Shown: piece after piece, positions 26,787-35,585 of the stretch
How positions within the stretch are numbered: position 1 is the stretch's first letter
How the letters are laid out: the number at the start of each line of letters is the position of its first letter
NCBI GenBank assembly: GCA_023422955.1
Contig: JAFAGG010000004.1
Coordinates: 19,483 to 83,482, forward strand
From: Pseudomonadota bacterium
GTDB taxonomy: Bacteria > Pseudomonadota > Gammaproteobacteria > Burkholderiales > Burkholderiaceae_D
DNA: 64,000 bases
Reading direction: 5' to 3'
Translations under genes and position numbers: made by a program
The notes under the pieces: model-generated
The model's database searches: none
Seen by the model: the letters and a program-made list of their open reading frames with translations, nothing else
Told to the model about the DNA's origin: nothing

Positions 26787-27590
26787 TTAGACGAAAGTGG
26801 CATCGACCAGGTCGCGCATGGCGCCGATCAGGGAAGGATCGTCGGACAAGGGCGAGACCAGCGCCGACCCGCAGGCCTCCTTGACCGGAATGCCGCTGGA
26901 AATCAGCCGTGCCGTCGCAATCAGCAAGCGGGTACTCGGCACTTCCGCCAGGCCCCTATCCTGCAAGGCACGCAGGCGACGACCGAGCGCGACCAGCGCA
27001 TGCGCGGTGGCATGATCGGTCCCACCTTCATGCTGAATGATGGAGGCTTCCTGTTCCGCAGGCGGAAAAGTGAAATCCAGCGCGACGAAACGCTGCCGGG
27101 TGCTGGGCTTGAGGTCTTTCAGCATGCGCTGATAGCCGGGATTGTAGGACACTACCAGCTGGAATCCAGCCGCGGCCTCGATCGTTTCGCCGGTCTTGTC
27201 GATAGGCAGCACGCGGCGGTAATCGGTCAGCGGATGCAGCACCACGACCGTATCCTGCCGTGCCTCTACCACTTCATCGAGGTAGCAGATCGCGCCTTCG
27301 CGCACCGCACGCGTCAGCGGACCATCCTGCCATTGCGTGCCGTCGTGCCGAATCAGAAAGCGCCCCATCAGGTCGCTCGCCGTCAGGTCGTCATGGCAGG
27401 AAATCGTGATCAGCGGCCGTCCCAGCCGCCAGGCCATGTGCTCGACAAAACGCGTCTTGCCGCAGCCGGTAGGCCCCTTGAGCATGACCGCCAGCTTGCT
27501 GGCATGGCATTGCTCGAATATCCGGACTTCGTCACCGAAAGGCAGGTAGAACGGCTCGCTACCTTTCGGTATTGCTTCGTTGCCTGTCAT
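26787..27590 (-). CDS. norQ: NorQ, MoxR-family AAA+ ATPase
   Basis: A 267-residue AAA+ ATPase of the CbbQ/NirQ/NorQ group needed for active nitric oxide reductase. Walker A is GPTGCGKT at 39-46, Walker B lies in ICYLDEVVEA, and the substrate-loop region reads SCHDDLTASDLMGRFLI. It overlaps the norB stop by four bases (ATGA) and is followed closely by norD, its partner. Confidence 0.95.
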   Translation of the reverse strand: MTGNEAIPKGSEPFYLPFGDEVRIFEQCHASKLAVMLKGPTGCGKTRFVEHMAWRLGRPLITISCHDDLTASDLMGRFLIRHDGTQWQDGPLTRAVREGAICYLDEVVEARQDTVVVLHPLTDYRRVLPIDKTGETIEAAAGFQLVVSYNPGYQRMLKDLKPSTRQRFVALDFTFPPAEQEASIIQHEGGTDHATAHALVALGRRLRALQDRGLAEVPSTRLLIATARLISSGIPVKEACGSALVSPLSDDPSLIGAMRDLVDATFV

Positions 27591-28963
27591 GCTGGTGCCG
27601 TTGCCTCACTCAAGGGGCGCGCATTCGCCTCCCTGTCGCTGGCGACCTGAAAGCGCGGCGCATAACGGAAGAAGTCGATAATGAACAGCAAGACCCCTAT
27701 CGCAAAAATGGAACCGGTGGCGACCAGCATCAGGAAATGCACCTGGATCTTCAACTGCGTATCCAGATAGCCCAGGCCCATGATGCGCTCCAGGTAAACC
27801 TGGCCGATGCCGGCGGTCGCAAACGACAGCGTCATGCCGAACATGCCGGCCAGCTGCATCCAGAATGCGAGGTAGCCCATGGTGGTGCCGCCTTCGCGCC
27901 GTCCCGGCGTGATCGAGGGCAGCGCATAGGTGATCATCGCCATCACGATCATCGCATAGGCGCCGTAGAACGCGGCATGACCATGCATGGCGGTAATCAG
28001 GGTGCCGTGTGTCCACTTGTTCACGGAAGGGAAAGTATGAGCCAGGCCCAGCAGGCCGGCGCCGAACAGCGTGAACACCGCGCTGCCGACCGCCCAGTGC
28101 AACGCCAGGACATTCGGATGAGACATGCCCGAGCGGCGGATCGCCGAGTAGGCGTAGCCGGCCATTACGACCAGCGCCACCGGTTCCAGCGCGCTGAAGA
28201 AGCCGCCGATAGGCAGCCAGTAGGCCGGCACGCCAACCCAGTAATAGTGATGAGCGGTACCCAGGATGCCGGCGATGAAGACCAGGCCGACAATCACGTA
28301 CAGCCACTTCTCCATCACTTCGCGGTCAGCGCCGGAAAGTCGGATCAGCAGGTAGGCCAGGAATGCGCCCTGGATCATTTCCCACACGCCTTCCACCCAC
28401 AGGTGGATGGTCCACCAGCGGTAATAGATTGCGACGGTGTAGTTTTCATAGTGCAGCAGCGCCGGCAAATAAAGCAGCGCGGCGCAGCCCACACCCAGCA
28501 GCAGCACGCCTTCAGTGGTGGTGAAGCGGCCGGACTTCCTGATGGTCATGCCGATGTTGTACAGGAAGATCAGCATGCAGATCACGATGACGATCTTGTG
28601 CGGCAGCGGCTGCTCCAGCAGCTTGTTGCCGGTACCGTAGCGGAACAGGTAACCGATGATGGCGGTCACGCCCATGATGACCCACAGCACCAGCTGCACG
28701 TAAGCCAGCTTGACGCTGTAGATTTCGGTGCGCGATTCATCCGGCACCATCCAGTAGGTCGCGCCCATGAAGCCGGTCAGCACCCACACGATCAGCAGGT
28801 TGGTATGGATCACCTTGGTGACGTCAAACGGCAGGATGTACAGCAAGGGGTCGGGCCCCAGGTACTTGGCGGCGGATAGCAGCCCGAATACGATTTGCAG
28901 GCCGAACAAGGCCATGGCAACGGCAAAATACCAGTACGCGATCGATTGGGATTTGTAGCGCAT
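27587..28963 (-). CDS. norB: NorB, catalytic subunit of cytochrome c-dependent nitric oxide reductase
   Basis: The haem b / non-haem iron subunit that reduces two NO to N2O. At 458 residues it is of the short cNor type, without the quinol-oxidising extension of qNor. Conserved segments include HTNLLIVWVLTGFMGATYWM, RWWTIHLWVEGVWEMIQG with the two active-site glutamates, LGTAHHYYWVG with the paired histidines, and ITAMHGHAAFYGAYAM. The ATG at 28963 has GGGAG upstream. It lies 14 bases after norC. Confidence 0.97.
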   Translation of the reverse strand: MRYKSQSIAYWYFAVAMALFGLQIVFGLLSAAKYLGPDPLLYILPFDVTKVIHTNLLIVWVLTGFMGATYWMVPDESRTEIYSVKLAYVQLVLWVIMGVTAIIGYLFRYGTGNKLLEQPLPHKIVIVICMLIFLYNIGMTIRKSGRFTTTEGVLLLGVGCAALLYLPALLHYENYTVAIYYRWWTIHLWVEGVWEMIQGAFLAYLLIRLSGADREVMEKWLYVIVGLVFIAGILGTAHHYYWVGVPAYWLPIGGFFSALEPVALVVMAGYAYSAIRRSGMSHPNVLALHWAVGSAVFTLFGAGLLGLAHTFPSVNKWTHGTLITAMHGHAAFYGAYAMIVMAMITYALPSITPGRREGGTTMGYLAFWMQLAGMFGMTLSFATAGIGQVYLERIMGLGYLDTQLKIQVHFLMLVATGSIFAIGVLLFIIDFFRYAPRFQVASDREANARPLSEATAPA

Positions 28964-28977
28964 GAATAACTCCCTGA

Positions 28978-29850
28978 TTACTTAAGCGAGGCAAGATAGG
29001 CAGTCAGCTGATCCAGCTCTTCTGCCGTCATGGACTTGCCATAGGTGTTGGGCATGAAGGACACGCCATTGGCCGAATACATCGCGCCCGGAATCAGGTG
29101 GGCGCTCGGCTCAACGATGGCTTCCTTGATATACCCTTCCACATCTTTTGCCTGGCCTTTGTAATCCGGCGCGGCAATGATTTCCGCCGCGCGGGCGCTC
29201 AAGCCCGCCAGGGTGGGGCCGGCCATGTTGACGCCCGGTGCAATCGAGTGGCAGGCATTGCAGGCAGGCGTGGCCGAGCGGAAAATGCGTTCGCCCAGTG
29301 CAATCGGATTCTCCTGCCCTGTCAGAGGACGCGCACCGGGCGGCGTAGCAGCGCTTTCCTTGGATTCGCCTATAGACTGGCCCTGGCGCTCGGCAGAGAA
29401 GTCGGTGCCGGGGATGGAGGCGCCGGTGACGAGAATGGGACGCGGCGGCCAGCCCTGATTGTCGACCTTGCTGACCCAGTCCAGGAATGCGATCAGATTG
29501 ACGATTTCCTCTTCGCTCAGATTCTGCTGCGGCATCAGGCGGCGGTGCCGTTGTTCGTCATAGAACTGGGACGGATCGCGCATGTAGGCCTTCAGATATT
29601 CCTCGCCCCTCAACTGGGTGATCTTGGTGAGGTCCGGTGCGTAGTAAGCGCCCTCACCGAAAATCGTATGGCAGTTGATGCAGTTGTACTTGTGCCAGAC
29701 ATTCTGGCCGTGCTTGACTTCCTGTGTGATGTTCTGGGAATTGGTAAGCTCCGGAAACTGGCGGTGGCTGTCCAGCGTCAGGACCAGGAATACCAAAGCG
29801 GCCAGCGCGGTGGAGGCGATGGCGAACAGGCGGGTTTGTCTTTTGTTCAT
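28978..29850 (-). CDS. norC: NorC fused to a second cytochrome c domain (dihaem NorC)
   Basis: The cytochrome c subunit that feeds electrons to NorB. Residues 1-140 are a normal NorC: one membrane anchor (about 8-26), haem site CINCH (57-61), the GEGAYYAPDLT segment and axial Met106. Unlike the usual NorC of about 150 residues, this one has 290: a Pro/Ser/Gly-rich linker (about 140-180) joins a second class I cytochrome c domain with CNACH (197-201) and a probable axial Met266 in SFMPNTYG. The extra domain may act as built-in electron donor. It starts ten bases after a 36-codon membrane ORF and leads norBQD. Confidence 0.93.
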   Translation of the reverse strand: MNKRQTRLFAIASTALAALVFLVLTLDSHRQFPELTNSQNITQEVKHGQNVWHKYNCINCHTIFGEGAYYAPDLTKITQLRGEEYLKAYMRDPSQFYDEQRHRRLMPQQNLSEEEIVNLIAFLDWVSKVDNQGWPPRPILVTGASIPGTDFSAERQGQSIGESKESAATPPGARPLTGQENPIALGERIFRSATPACNACHSIAPGVNMAGPTLAGLSARAAEIIAAPDYKGQAKDVEGYIKEAIVEPSAHLIPGAMYSANGVSFMPNTYGKSMTAEELDQLTAYLASLK

Positions 29851-29860
29851 GGCGATCCTC

Positions 29861-29971
29861 TTACACGCCTATGCCGGCCCAGTACTTGACCGAAATATAG
29901 GCGGCGTAAATCATCGCGACTACCATGAGCAGCACGACGACATAGCTGAAGATTTTCAGGGGTCTGTACAT
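29861..29971 (-). CDS. 36-residue membrane protein at the head of the nor operon
   Basis: A short ORF coding for one hydrophobic helix (about residues 9-26) after a basic start MYRPLKIF, with a tail ending SVKYWAGIGV. Its ATG has GAGG six bases upstream, and its stop is ten bases before the norC ATG, itself with AGAGGA. The size, membrane nature and tight spacing recall small accessory subunits such as CcoQ. I do not recognise a named family. It may be a NorCB assembly or stabilising subunit; that is inference from position. Confidence 0.72.
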   Translation of the reverse strand: MYRPLKIFSYVVVLLMVVAMIYAAYISVKYWAGIGV

Positions 29972-30073
29972 GAATGACCTCGCTTCGTTCTTATGAGGGT
30001 GATGAAAAAGGAAAAGCAAACGCTCCTCGTCCACGAAATGGTGAGGAGCTTGTCAGCAGGGGAACGTACCGAA

Positions 30074-30088
30074 GATACCATTCGTATC
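30074..30088. promoter_or_regulatory. Palindrome at the predicted nor transcription start
   Basis: GATAC-CATTC-GTATC is a perfect inverted repeat with 5-bp arms. AAGATACCATT at 30072-30082 matches the 11-base NsrR half-site AAGATGCATTT at 8 positions. It overlaps the start expected from the FNR-like box at 30118-30131, where a repressor would act. Confidence 0.4.
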
Positions 30089-30117
30089 CGCAAGGTAATC
30101 TCATGATAAAGAGACCT

Positions 30118-30131
30118 TTGCAATACATCAA
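30118..30131. promoter_or_regulatory. Degenerate FNR/DNR-type box upstream of the nor operon
   Basis: TTGCAATACATCAA (minus strand TTGATGTATTGCAA) matches eight of ten half-site bases. A TACCTT at 30092-30097 on the minus strand is within two bases of the class II -10 position. The leader to the small ORF would be about 110 bases. The remainder of 29972-30350 has no gene I would support. Confidence 0.5.
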
Positions 30132-30351
30132 TAACTTTCTGCCAAGACGTGAAGCCCGAGCCACACTTTACAGAAAATGCCTGCCACTCCCTGCTCCTCA
30201 TTTCATGATTACGGCCAGGCCAAGTGTGCATACTTTCTTTCTTGGAAAGCAGTAAAAATTCAGGGGGCAATATTCATTTGCCCACCCTGCCCGCCTTAAT
30301 AATGAATACCGGCAAAAGGAGTTTGATACGCATTGGTTTTTTTTCAGATGC

Positions 30352-30381
30352 GTGACGCTTGCTTCTTCGTCTGGCTATAAT
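30352..30381 (+). promoter_or_regulatory. Sigma-70 promoter of the small cytochrome c gene
   Basis: GTGACG at 30352-30357 and a perfect TATAAT at 30376-30381, separated by 18 bases, lie about 100 bases before the cytochrome c start. Confidence 0.6.
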
Positions 30382-30478
30382 CGCCCGTGAACCTTCGCGT
30401 TACGGGTTGCCCTTTAAGGAATTAAACATGTGATGATGCTGTCCCTACCAACGGACACATCCTGTTATGGAGAATGAC

Positions 30479-30787
30479 ATGAAAGCTTTGTTGATCGCGA
30501 CCCTGGCAGTGGGCGCCGTGGTTTCCACGCCTGCACTGGCCAACCTTGAACTGGCGAAAGCCAAGAACTGCATGGCCTGCCATAGCGTCGATAAAAAAGT
30601 GCTGGGCCCCTCTTACAAAGAGGTGGCGGCCAAATATGCCGGACAAAAAGATGCGGAAACCTATCTGGCGCAGAAGATCATGAAAGGCAGTTCGGGCGTA
30701 TGGGGCGCAGTCCCGATGCCACCGAATGCCAACGTCAGCGAAAAGGAAGCACGCGAACTGGCGAAGTGGACGCTGTCGCTCAAGTAA
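30479..30787 (+). CDS. Periplasmic class I cytochrome c (c-551/c-552 type)
   Basis: A small soluble electron carrier. The 102-residue precursor has a signal peptide (MKALLIATLAVGAVVSTPALA) and a mature part with haem site CMACH (31-35), KKVLGPSYKEVAAKYAG, and axial Met80 in GAVPMPPN. The ATG at 30479 has GGAG seven bases upstream. It is divergent from the nor operon and may donate electrons to NorC or to the cbb3 oxidase, as such cytochromes do elsewhere. It ends in a strong terminator, so it is a single-gene unit. Confidence 0.95.
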   Translation: MKALLIATLAVGAVVSTPALANLELAKAKNCMACHSVDKKVLGPSYKEVAAKYAGQKDAETYLAQKIMKGSSGVWGAVPMPPNANVSEKEARELAKWTLSLK

Positions 30788-30801
30788 TCCCTTCCTCTGC
30801 G

Positions 30802-30833
30802 GCGCGAAGCTGAATCCGGCTTCGCGCTTTTTA
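30802..30833 (+). terminator. Rho-independent terminator after the cytochrome c gene
   Basis: A 9-bp stem (GCGCGAAGC / GCTTCGCGC) with an eight-base loop, followed by TTTTTATTT. Confidence 0.92.
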
Positions 30834-30896
30834 TTTGCCTGCCATCCTTGACCACGGGATGCGCATCCTCTTCTACGTCCCGCTTTCCTTGCCCTC

Positions 30897-31268
30897 ATGA
30901 GTTATTACGCCATCAAGCATATTCACATGCTGACTGCCGTCATCACCGGCGTACTCTTCCTGTTGCGCGGCTGCTGGATGATCACGGGCTCCTCACTGCT
31001 GCGGCAACGATGGACGAGGATAGTCCCGCATGTGAATGACACGGTGCTGCTGGCAAGCGCGATCACCATGGCGGTATGGAGCGGCCAGTATCCGCTTCAG
31101 CAGCACTGGCTGACGGCCAAAGTGCTGCTGCTGATTGCCTACATCGTCGCCGGCACAATAGCGCTAAAGCGCGGCAAAACCCGGCCCATAAGAATCACGG
31201 CGTTTATTCTTGCGCTAGTCTGTCTCGGCTATATCTTCAAAATCGCGCTGACACGCCAAGTACTCTAG
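30897..31268 (+). CDS. SirB2-like integral membrane protein
   Basis: A 123-residue protein with four predicted helices and the start SYYAIKHIHMLTAVITGVLFLLRG, as in the SirB family. Further family-like segments are IVPHVNDTVLLASAITMAV and a basic loop KRGKTRP before the last helix. The family has no settled function despite its early naming as an invasion regulator. No good ribosome site is seen before 30897. It stands alone after the cytochrome c gene. Confidence 0.8.
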   Translation: MSYYAIKHIHMLTAVITGVLFLLRGCWMITGSSLLRQRWTRIVPHVNDTVLLASAITMAVWSGQYPLQQHWLTAKVLLLIAYIVAGTIALKRGKTRPIRITAFILALVCLGYIFKIALTRQVL

Positions 31269-31476
31269 CTGCCTGCTTTTCAAGCAAAGCCTCGCATTCC
31301 TGGCCTGATGCACGGGGCCTTCGCCCGCTCATACTCCAGTCCTCAAGCCATTTCTCAGACATGTCGCTCTGATACGGACACGGCTCAAAATATATTTCCA
31401 TTTGCAAAACATCCCATATCACCATTACTTCCATATCTATAATTTGTTTCCCGAAAAATAAGCATAAGGAAACAAG

Positions 31477-32070
31477 ATGCCCCACCTCGATTGCCATTGC
31501 TCTGCCGCCCTGCCCGCTGCTCCACGCCGCAAGTTCCTCAAGTTCGCCGCGCTGGGAGGCGGCGTCAGCCTGTTTGCCGGCGCATCGCTGTTTTCCCGCG
31601 CCCATGCGGCGGGCGGCACCGATGCCTTGCTGCTTAGCTGCATGGATTACCGGCTGATGGATGAAGTCGAGCAGTACATGTCTGGCCGCGGCCTGCGAAA
31701 CAAGTATGACCACGTTATTCTTGCGGGTGCAGCACTGGGCGCGGTCACGGATAAATTCCCCGCCTGGAACCAGACCTTCTGGGAACACTTGGATGTGGCG
31801 ATCAAGCTGCACAACATTCGCCAAGTCATCGTCCTCGATCATCGCGACTGCGGCGCCTACAAGGTCATACTCGGCCCGGAACATGCGAAAGATCGAAATC
31901 TGGAAAAGCAGGTGCATGCCGCCCAGTTGCACAAGCTCAAGGGCTTGATAGGCGAGAAGTATTCGAAACTGGAAGTGGAACTGCTACTGATGGGGCTGGA
32001 CGGGCAGGTGGAAGTGATAAACGGGAAGACGCCGGCTGACGGTAAAAACAGGCCTGCCGCCAGGTCGTAA
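31477..32070 (+). CDS. Exported beta-carbonic-anhydrase-like protein with Tat signal
   Basis: A 197-residue protein with an N-terminal twin-arginine signal (RRKFLKFAALGGG, residues 17-29) and an AHA cleavage region near 44. The mature part carries the beta-carbonic anhydrase pattern: CMDYR (Cys55, Asp57, Arg59) and HRDCGAYK (His122, Cys125), the zinc ligands and the Asp/Arg pair. It is shorter than housekeeping beta enzymes and ends in a basic tail. The ATG has AAGGAAAC upstream. Export suggests hydration of CO2 or a related reaction in the periplasm, but activity is not assured. It converges on the hybrid kinase gene. Confidence 0.82.
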   Translation: MPHLDCHCSAALPAAPRRKFLKFAALGGGVSLFAGASLFSRAHAAGGTDALLLSCMDYRLMDEVEQYMSGRGLRNKYDHVILAGAALGAVTDKFPAWNQTFWEHLDVAIKLHNIRQVIVLDHRDCGAYKVILGPEHAKDRNLEKQVHAAQLHKLKGLIGEKYSKLEVELLLMGLDGQVEVINGKTPADGKNRPAARS

Positions 32071-32220
32071 GAATATTTCCGTAGCTCAGCCAGGGCATGC
32101 TCCGTACGCGGCAGCATGCCTTTTGCGCTTGCAACGCCTGCGTCCTTCAGGTGCAAGACTGCCTGCCATCATGAATACTCTCGTCGCTGGCCGATGCCGG
32201 AACTGCTGCGGTGAGCAGGC

Positions 32221-35200
32221 TCACTTCATAACGCGGCCCAAGATGTCAGCCAGGCGCGCCAGCTCCACCGGCTTGGTGAAATGATGATCGAAACCGAGAT
32301 CGGTAAAGTGCTGCTGGCCCTGGCCATAGCCGGTCACGGCGACCAGCATCGCTCCCTCAGTTTCAGCTTGCGCGCACAGGTGGCGAGCCAGCTCCACGCC
32401 ATCCATGCCGGGCAGGCCGATGTCGAGCAGGAATACTTGCGGGCGCTCCGTGCGCGAGCGGGCCAGGGCCGTTCTGGCATCGTGTTCGACGATGACTTGA
32501 TGTCCTAGCGCTTCAACCAGCGCCGCCAAGGTCATTGCCGCATCCACATTGTCATCGACCACCATGACTTTCAGCACATGCGCCGGCGCAGCCGGCACGG
32601 GCGGCAACTGGTGCAAGACGCTCTCGCCCTGCCCGCCCAAATAACGCAGCAGCAAAACGCTGAACCGGCTGCCCTTGCCCGGGCCGTCGCTATGCGCGAC
32701 GACCTGGCCGCCATGCAATTCCACCAGGCTCTTCACCAATGCCAATCCTATTCCCAGCCCACCCTGCGAACGGTCCGAGGTACGCTCGCCCTGGGCAAAC
32801 ATGTCGAAAGCGCGACGCAGCACTTCAGCCGACATGCCCATACCGTTATCGGTCACATCGATTCTCAGGCAAGCACCTTGTTCCTGTATGCCTACCGAGA
32901 TGCGGCCCGGCTGCAGCGTGAATTTCGCTGCGTTGTTAAGCAGGTTGGTGACGGTTTGCACCAGGCGGTTATAGTCGCCCAACACCAGCGCCGGCTCGAA
33001 GGGGCTGATAGTGAGTTCATGGCCGCGCGTTTCCATCAAGGGTTTAACCTGTTCCACCGCATCGGACAACACGCGATTGAGATCGGTCGGCTGCTTGTCC
33101 AGTGTAATCAGGCCGCGCGTGACACGCGACACATCCAGCAGATCTTCTATCAGACTCGCCATGTGCCGCACCTGGCGCGCAATGATGGCGCTTGCCTGGG
33201 GCACGCACGACGCCTGCTCGTCCTTGTCCTTCACCGTCATTTGCAGCAGATCGGCAGCGGCGCTGATCGGTGCCAGCGGATTACGCAGCTCGTGCGCCAG
33301 CATGGCAAGAAACTCATCCTTGCGCTGGCCTGCATCCCGCAAGGCTTCTTCCGTCCTGATCCGATCGGTGATATCCATCTGGGCAACGACGCCGCCGATA
33401 ATGCTTCCGGCGGCATCGCGAATCACTGCACCCGACATCATTACGATACGGCGTTCATCATGCATCTCGCCGAAAGGCGCGATCTCGATGATGTCGCGGG
33501 TTGCCTCCTCTCCCCGCAAGGCGCGCGCCATCGGCCAATCTTGCCGCTGCAGCGCTTGCCCATGCCGCTCAGAACCATCGGCCCACCATCCTTTCCAGTC
33601 GCCCTGGGTTGCCTCCTCCTGCGAAATATGAGTATGCCTTCCCCATAACTGCTTGGAAGCGGCATTGGCTTCGATGATGAATCCCTGCGCATTGCCGACA
33701 ATCACGCCTACCGGCGTGGCCTCCAGAACAGCCGCCAGCCGCCGGCGCTCGGCCTCGGCAAGATAAGCCGCATCGCGCGCCGCCGTCTCGCTTGCGCGCA
33801 ACGCATCTTCATAGCGCTTGCGCTCGGTAATGTCCTGCACCGTGCCCATCAGGCCCACGATCTCGTCGCTGTCGTCACGTATGACTTCGCTTTTTACGCT
33901 AATCCAGATCAGGTAGCCATTGCCATGATTGCCCTGCAACTCCAGGTCAAAACCCTTGCCTGTTTTCAGTACCTGCTGCAGCGCGGCCGCGACGCGATCC
34001 CAGGATTCTTCGGTCAGCAAGGTGCCGCGCTGCTCGGAAAAAGGAGGCAGCGAGCGCCCGAATATCCATGCCACGGATTCCGAATTGTGAATTTCACCGG
34101 TCTGAAGATTCCAGAACCAGGTACCGAACTTACCCAGCTGATGAGCCTCCTTCAATTCGGCTTCCCGCGCTTTCAGCGCCGTCGAGCGGGCTTGCAGCAA
34201 TTGCGATGCAGAATGGATCGCCATGCCCACCTCTTCAGCTTCCCGTATGGTGGTGCTCACCTTCGGTGCCGGCTCGCTGCGCCCGAGAGCGGTGGCCGCC
34301 TCCGCCAGCATTCGCATCGATGCGGCAATCCTGCCTCCCATCATCCATGTCAACAAAAATCCGGCAGCAAACAGAACCGCCATGCCCGCCGCCAGCAGAG
34401 AAAGGCGGCGTCTCAGTCCTGCCTCCAGTTCCTCGCGCGGAATGCCGATGGCCACGCCCCAGCCGGTGATCGGGGAGCGGCTATGAAAAGTCAGCATGGG
34501 CATGCTGCCCTCCGCATTTCTTTCGAGTACGGATTCACCGGCGGCGCTGAGCGATTCGAATAATTCGGGCGGGGCACGCTTACCGACAAAACGATCAAGA
34601 TCGGTATTGCGGCCGAAGATGATGCCATTGGGGTCCAATGCAGTAGCCACCCAGCCCGGCGGCAAACTCTGCATCAACAGTATGTCGCTGATATAGCGGG
34701 GAGAAATGCTCAGGCTCAGTGCGTACTTGGCTTGCTTGTCGATCAGCACGGGAGCGGTGACGCTGACGACCGGCTGTTCCATTGCACCGCTCATGAAGAC
34801 TTCGGAAATCTGAGGCCTGCCGCTTTCGAACACGCGCTCCACATGGGCAGACTGTTCCAGCCTGGGAAGATCCTGGCCGAAGTCCACCGAGGTATCGATA
34901 AGCCGGTGTCCATTTCTGCCCCATAACACTATGCCGGGCGTCAGTCCGCCAACTGCCACGATTTCCTGAGCCTTCCTGTGGAAAGTGGCAAAATCCCGGT
35001 ACCTGAGCGTCTCCGAAGCTGCCAGAGCCTGCGCTATCGCTTCCACCTTTGACAAGTGATTATCGATGGCTTGCACCAGAGCGCGAGCAGTATGAAGGGT
35101 ATTCAGTTCCAGTTGCGCGCGCCCTTCCCGATACTGGTAAAGGAACAGCGCGCCCGCACCCAGGATACCGGGCAAGAGGCAGGCCAGTACCAATGCAACC

Positions 35201-35262
35201 AGATAAGTCCGCACCGAACGTTGCGGCGACCGGGTCTCGTTATGGCGGGATGGACTATGCAA
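32221..35262 (-). CDS. Hybrid sensor histidine kinase with periplasmic sensor, HAMP, PAS and receiver domains
   Basis: A 1013-residue membrane kinase. Two helices (about 18-40 and 288-310) enclose a periplasmic Cache-like sensor domain. HAMP and two PAS domains (about 370-490 and 510-635) follow, then HisKA with the phospho-acceptor in LAHELRNPLAP (around residue 657), a HATPase domain (NLLNNAAKFT, DNGMGMS, GLGIGLALVK) and a C-terminal receiver with VVDDN and LLDIGLPGMDG (Asp near 946). Translation seems to start at a TTG at 35262, as no ATG fits before the first helix; its ribosome site is poor. No response regulator or methyltransferase gene is adjacent, so the partner and ligand are unknown. 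Confidence 0.9.
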   Translation of the reverse strand: MHSPSRHNETRSPQRSVRTYLVALVLACLLPGILGAGALFLYQYREGRAQLELNTLHTARALVQAIDNHLSKVEAIAQALAASETLRYRDFATFHRKAQEIVAVGGLTPGIVLWGRNGHRLIDTSVDFGQDLPRLEQSAHVERVFESGRPQISEVFMSGAMEQPVVSVTAPVLIDKQAKYALSLSISPRYISDILLMQSLPPGWVATALDPNGIIFGRNTDLDRFVGKRAPPELFESLSAAGESVLERNAEGSMPMLTFHSRSPITGWGVAIGIPREELEAGLRRRLSLLAAGMAVLFAAGFLLTWMMGGRIAASMRMLAEAATALGRSEPAPKVSTTIREAEEVGMAIHSASQLLQARSTALKAREAELKEAHQLGKFGTWFWNLQTGEIHNSESVAWIFGRSLPPFSEQRGTLLTEESWDRVAAALQQVLKTGKGFDLELQGNHGNGYLIWISVKSEVIRDDSDEIVGLMGTVQDITERKRYEDALRASETAARDAAYLAEAERRRLAAVLEATPVGVIVGNAQGFIIEANAASKQLWGRHTHISQEEATQGDWKGWWADGSERHGQALQRQDWPMARALRGEEATRDIIEIAPFGEMHDERRIVMMSGAVIRDAAGSIIGGVVAQMDITDRIRTEEALRDAGQRKDEFLAMLAHELRNPLAPISAAADLLQMTVKDKDEQASCVPQASAIIARQVRHMASLIEDLLDVSRVTRGLITLDKQPTDLNRVLSDAVEQVKPLMETRGHELTISPFEPALVLGDYNRLVQTVTNLLNNAAKFTLQPGRISVGIQEQGACLRIDVTDNGMGMSAEVLRRAFDMFAQGERTSDRSQGGLGIGLALVKSLVELHGGQVVAHSDGPGKGSRFSVLLLRYLGGQGESVLHQLPPVPAAPAHVLKVMVVDDNVDAAMTLAALVEALGHQVIVEHDARTALARSRTERPQVFLLDIGLPGMDGVELARHLCAQAETEGAMLVAVTGYGQGQQHFTDLGFDHHFTKPVELARLADILGRVMK

Positions 35263-35501
35263 GATGGCGGATGCAAAAAATCGGAAGGCCTATGCTAGCA
35301 CCCGCACCGTAACCGTGTTTGACCCGGCAGGACTTCCCGCCATACATTAGGCCTGCCACAAGGAATCAGGCTTGCAGTCAGGATGCACGCTTCTTTTCCT
35401 GCGCACCCTTCTTTTCCTGCGCACGCTTCGCCAGCGCATTACCGGGATTTCTGAAAGAGAAGCAGACCTGGCAGGCACTGCCATTTCACAGGCATGAGTG
35501 T

Positions 35502-35510
35502 TGCTATAAT
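35502..35510 (+). promoter_or_regulatory. Extended -10 promoter of the DUF2868 gene
   Basis: TGCTATAAT is an extended -10 with a perfect TATAAT, about 75 bases before the TTG start; the -35 region is weak. The rest of the gap 35263-35585 contains a short tandem-like TTCTTTTCCTGCGCAC duplication near 35391-35421 and no gene. Confidence 0.55.
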
Positions 35511-35585
35511 CAAAATTCCCTTCCCGTCAGCATTGCGATGCAAGACGACTGACGCAAACCTCTAATACCATCGCAAGGATAAAGC

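Noticed and set aside
29974..30255. A 93-codon plus-strand ORF in the nor leader region
   Set aside because: It covers the nor promoter elements, lacks a ribosome site and has no coding character.
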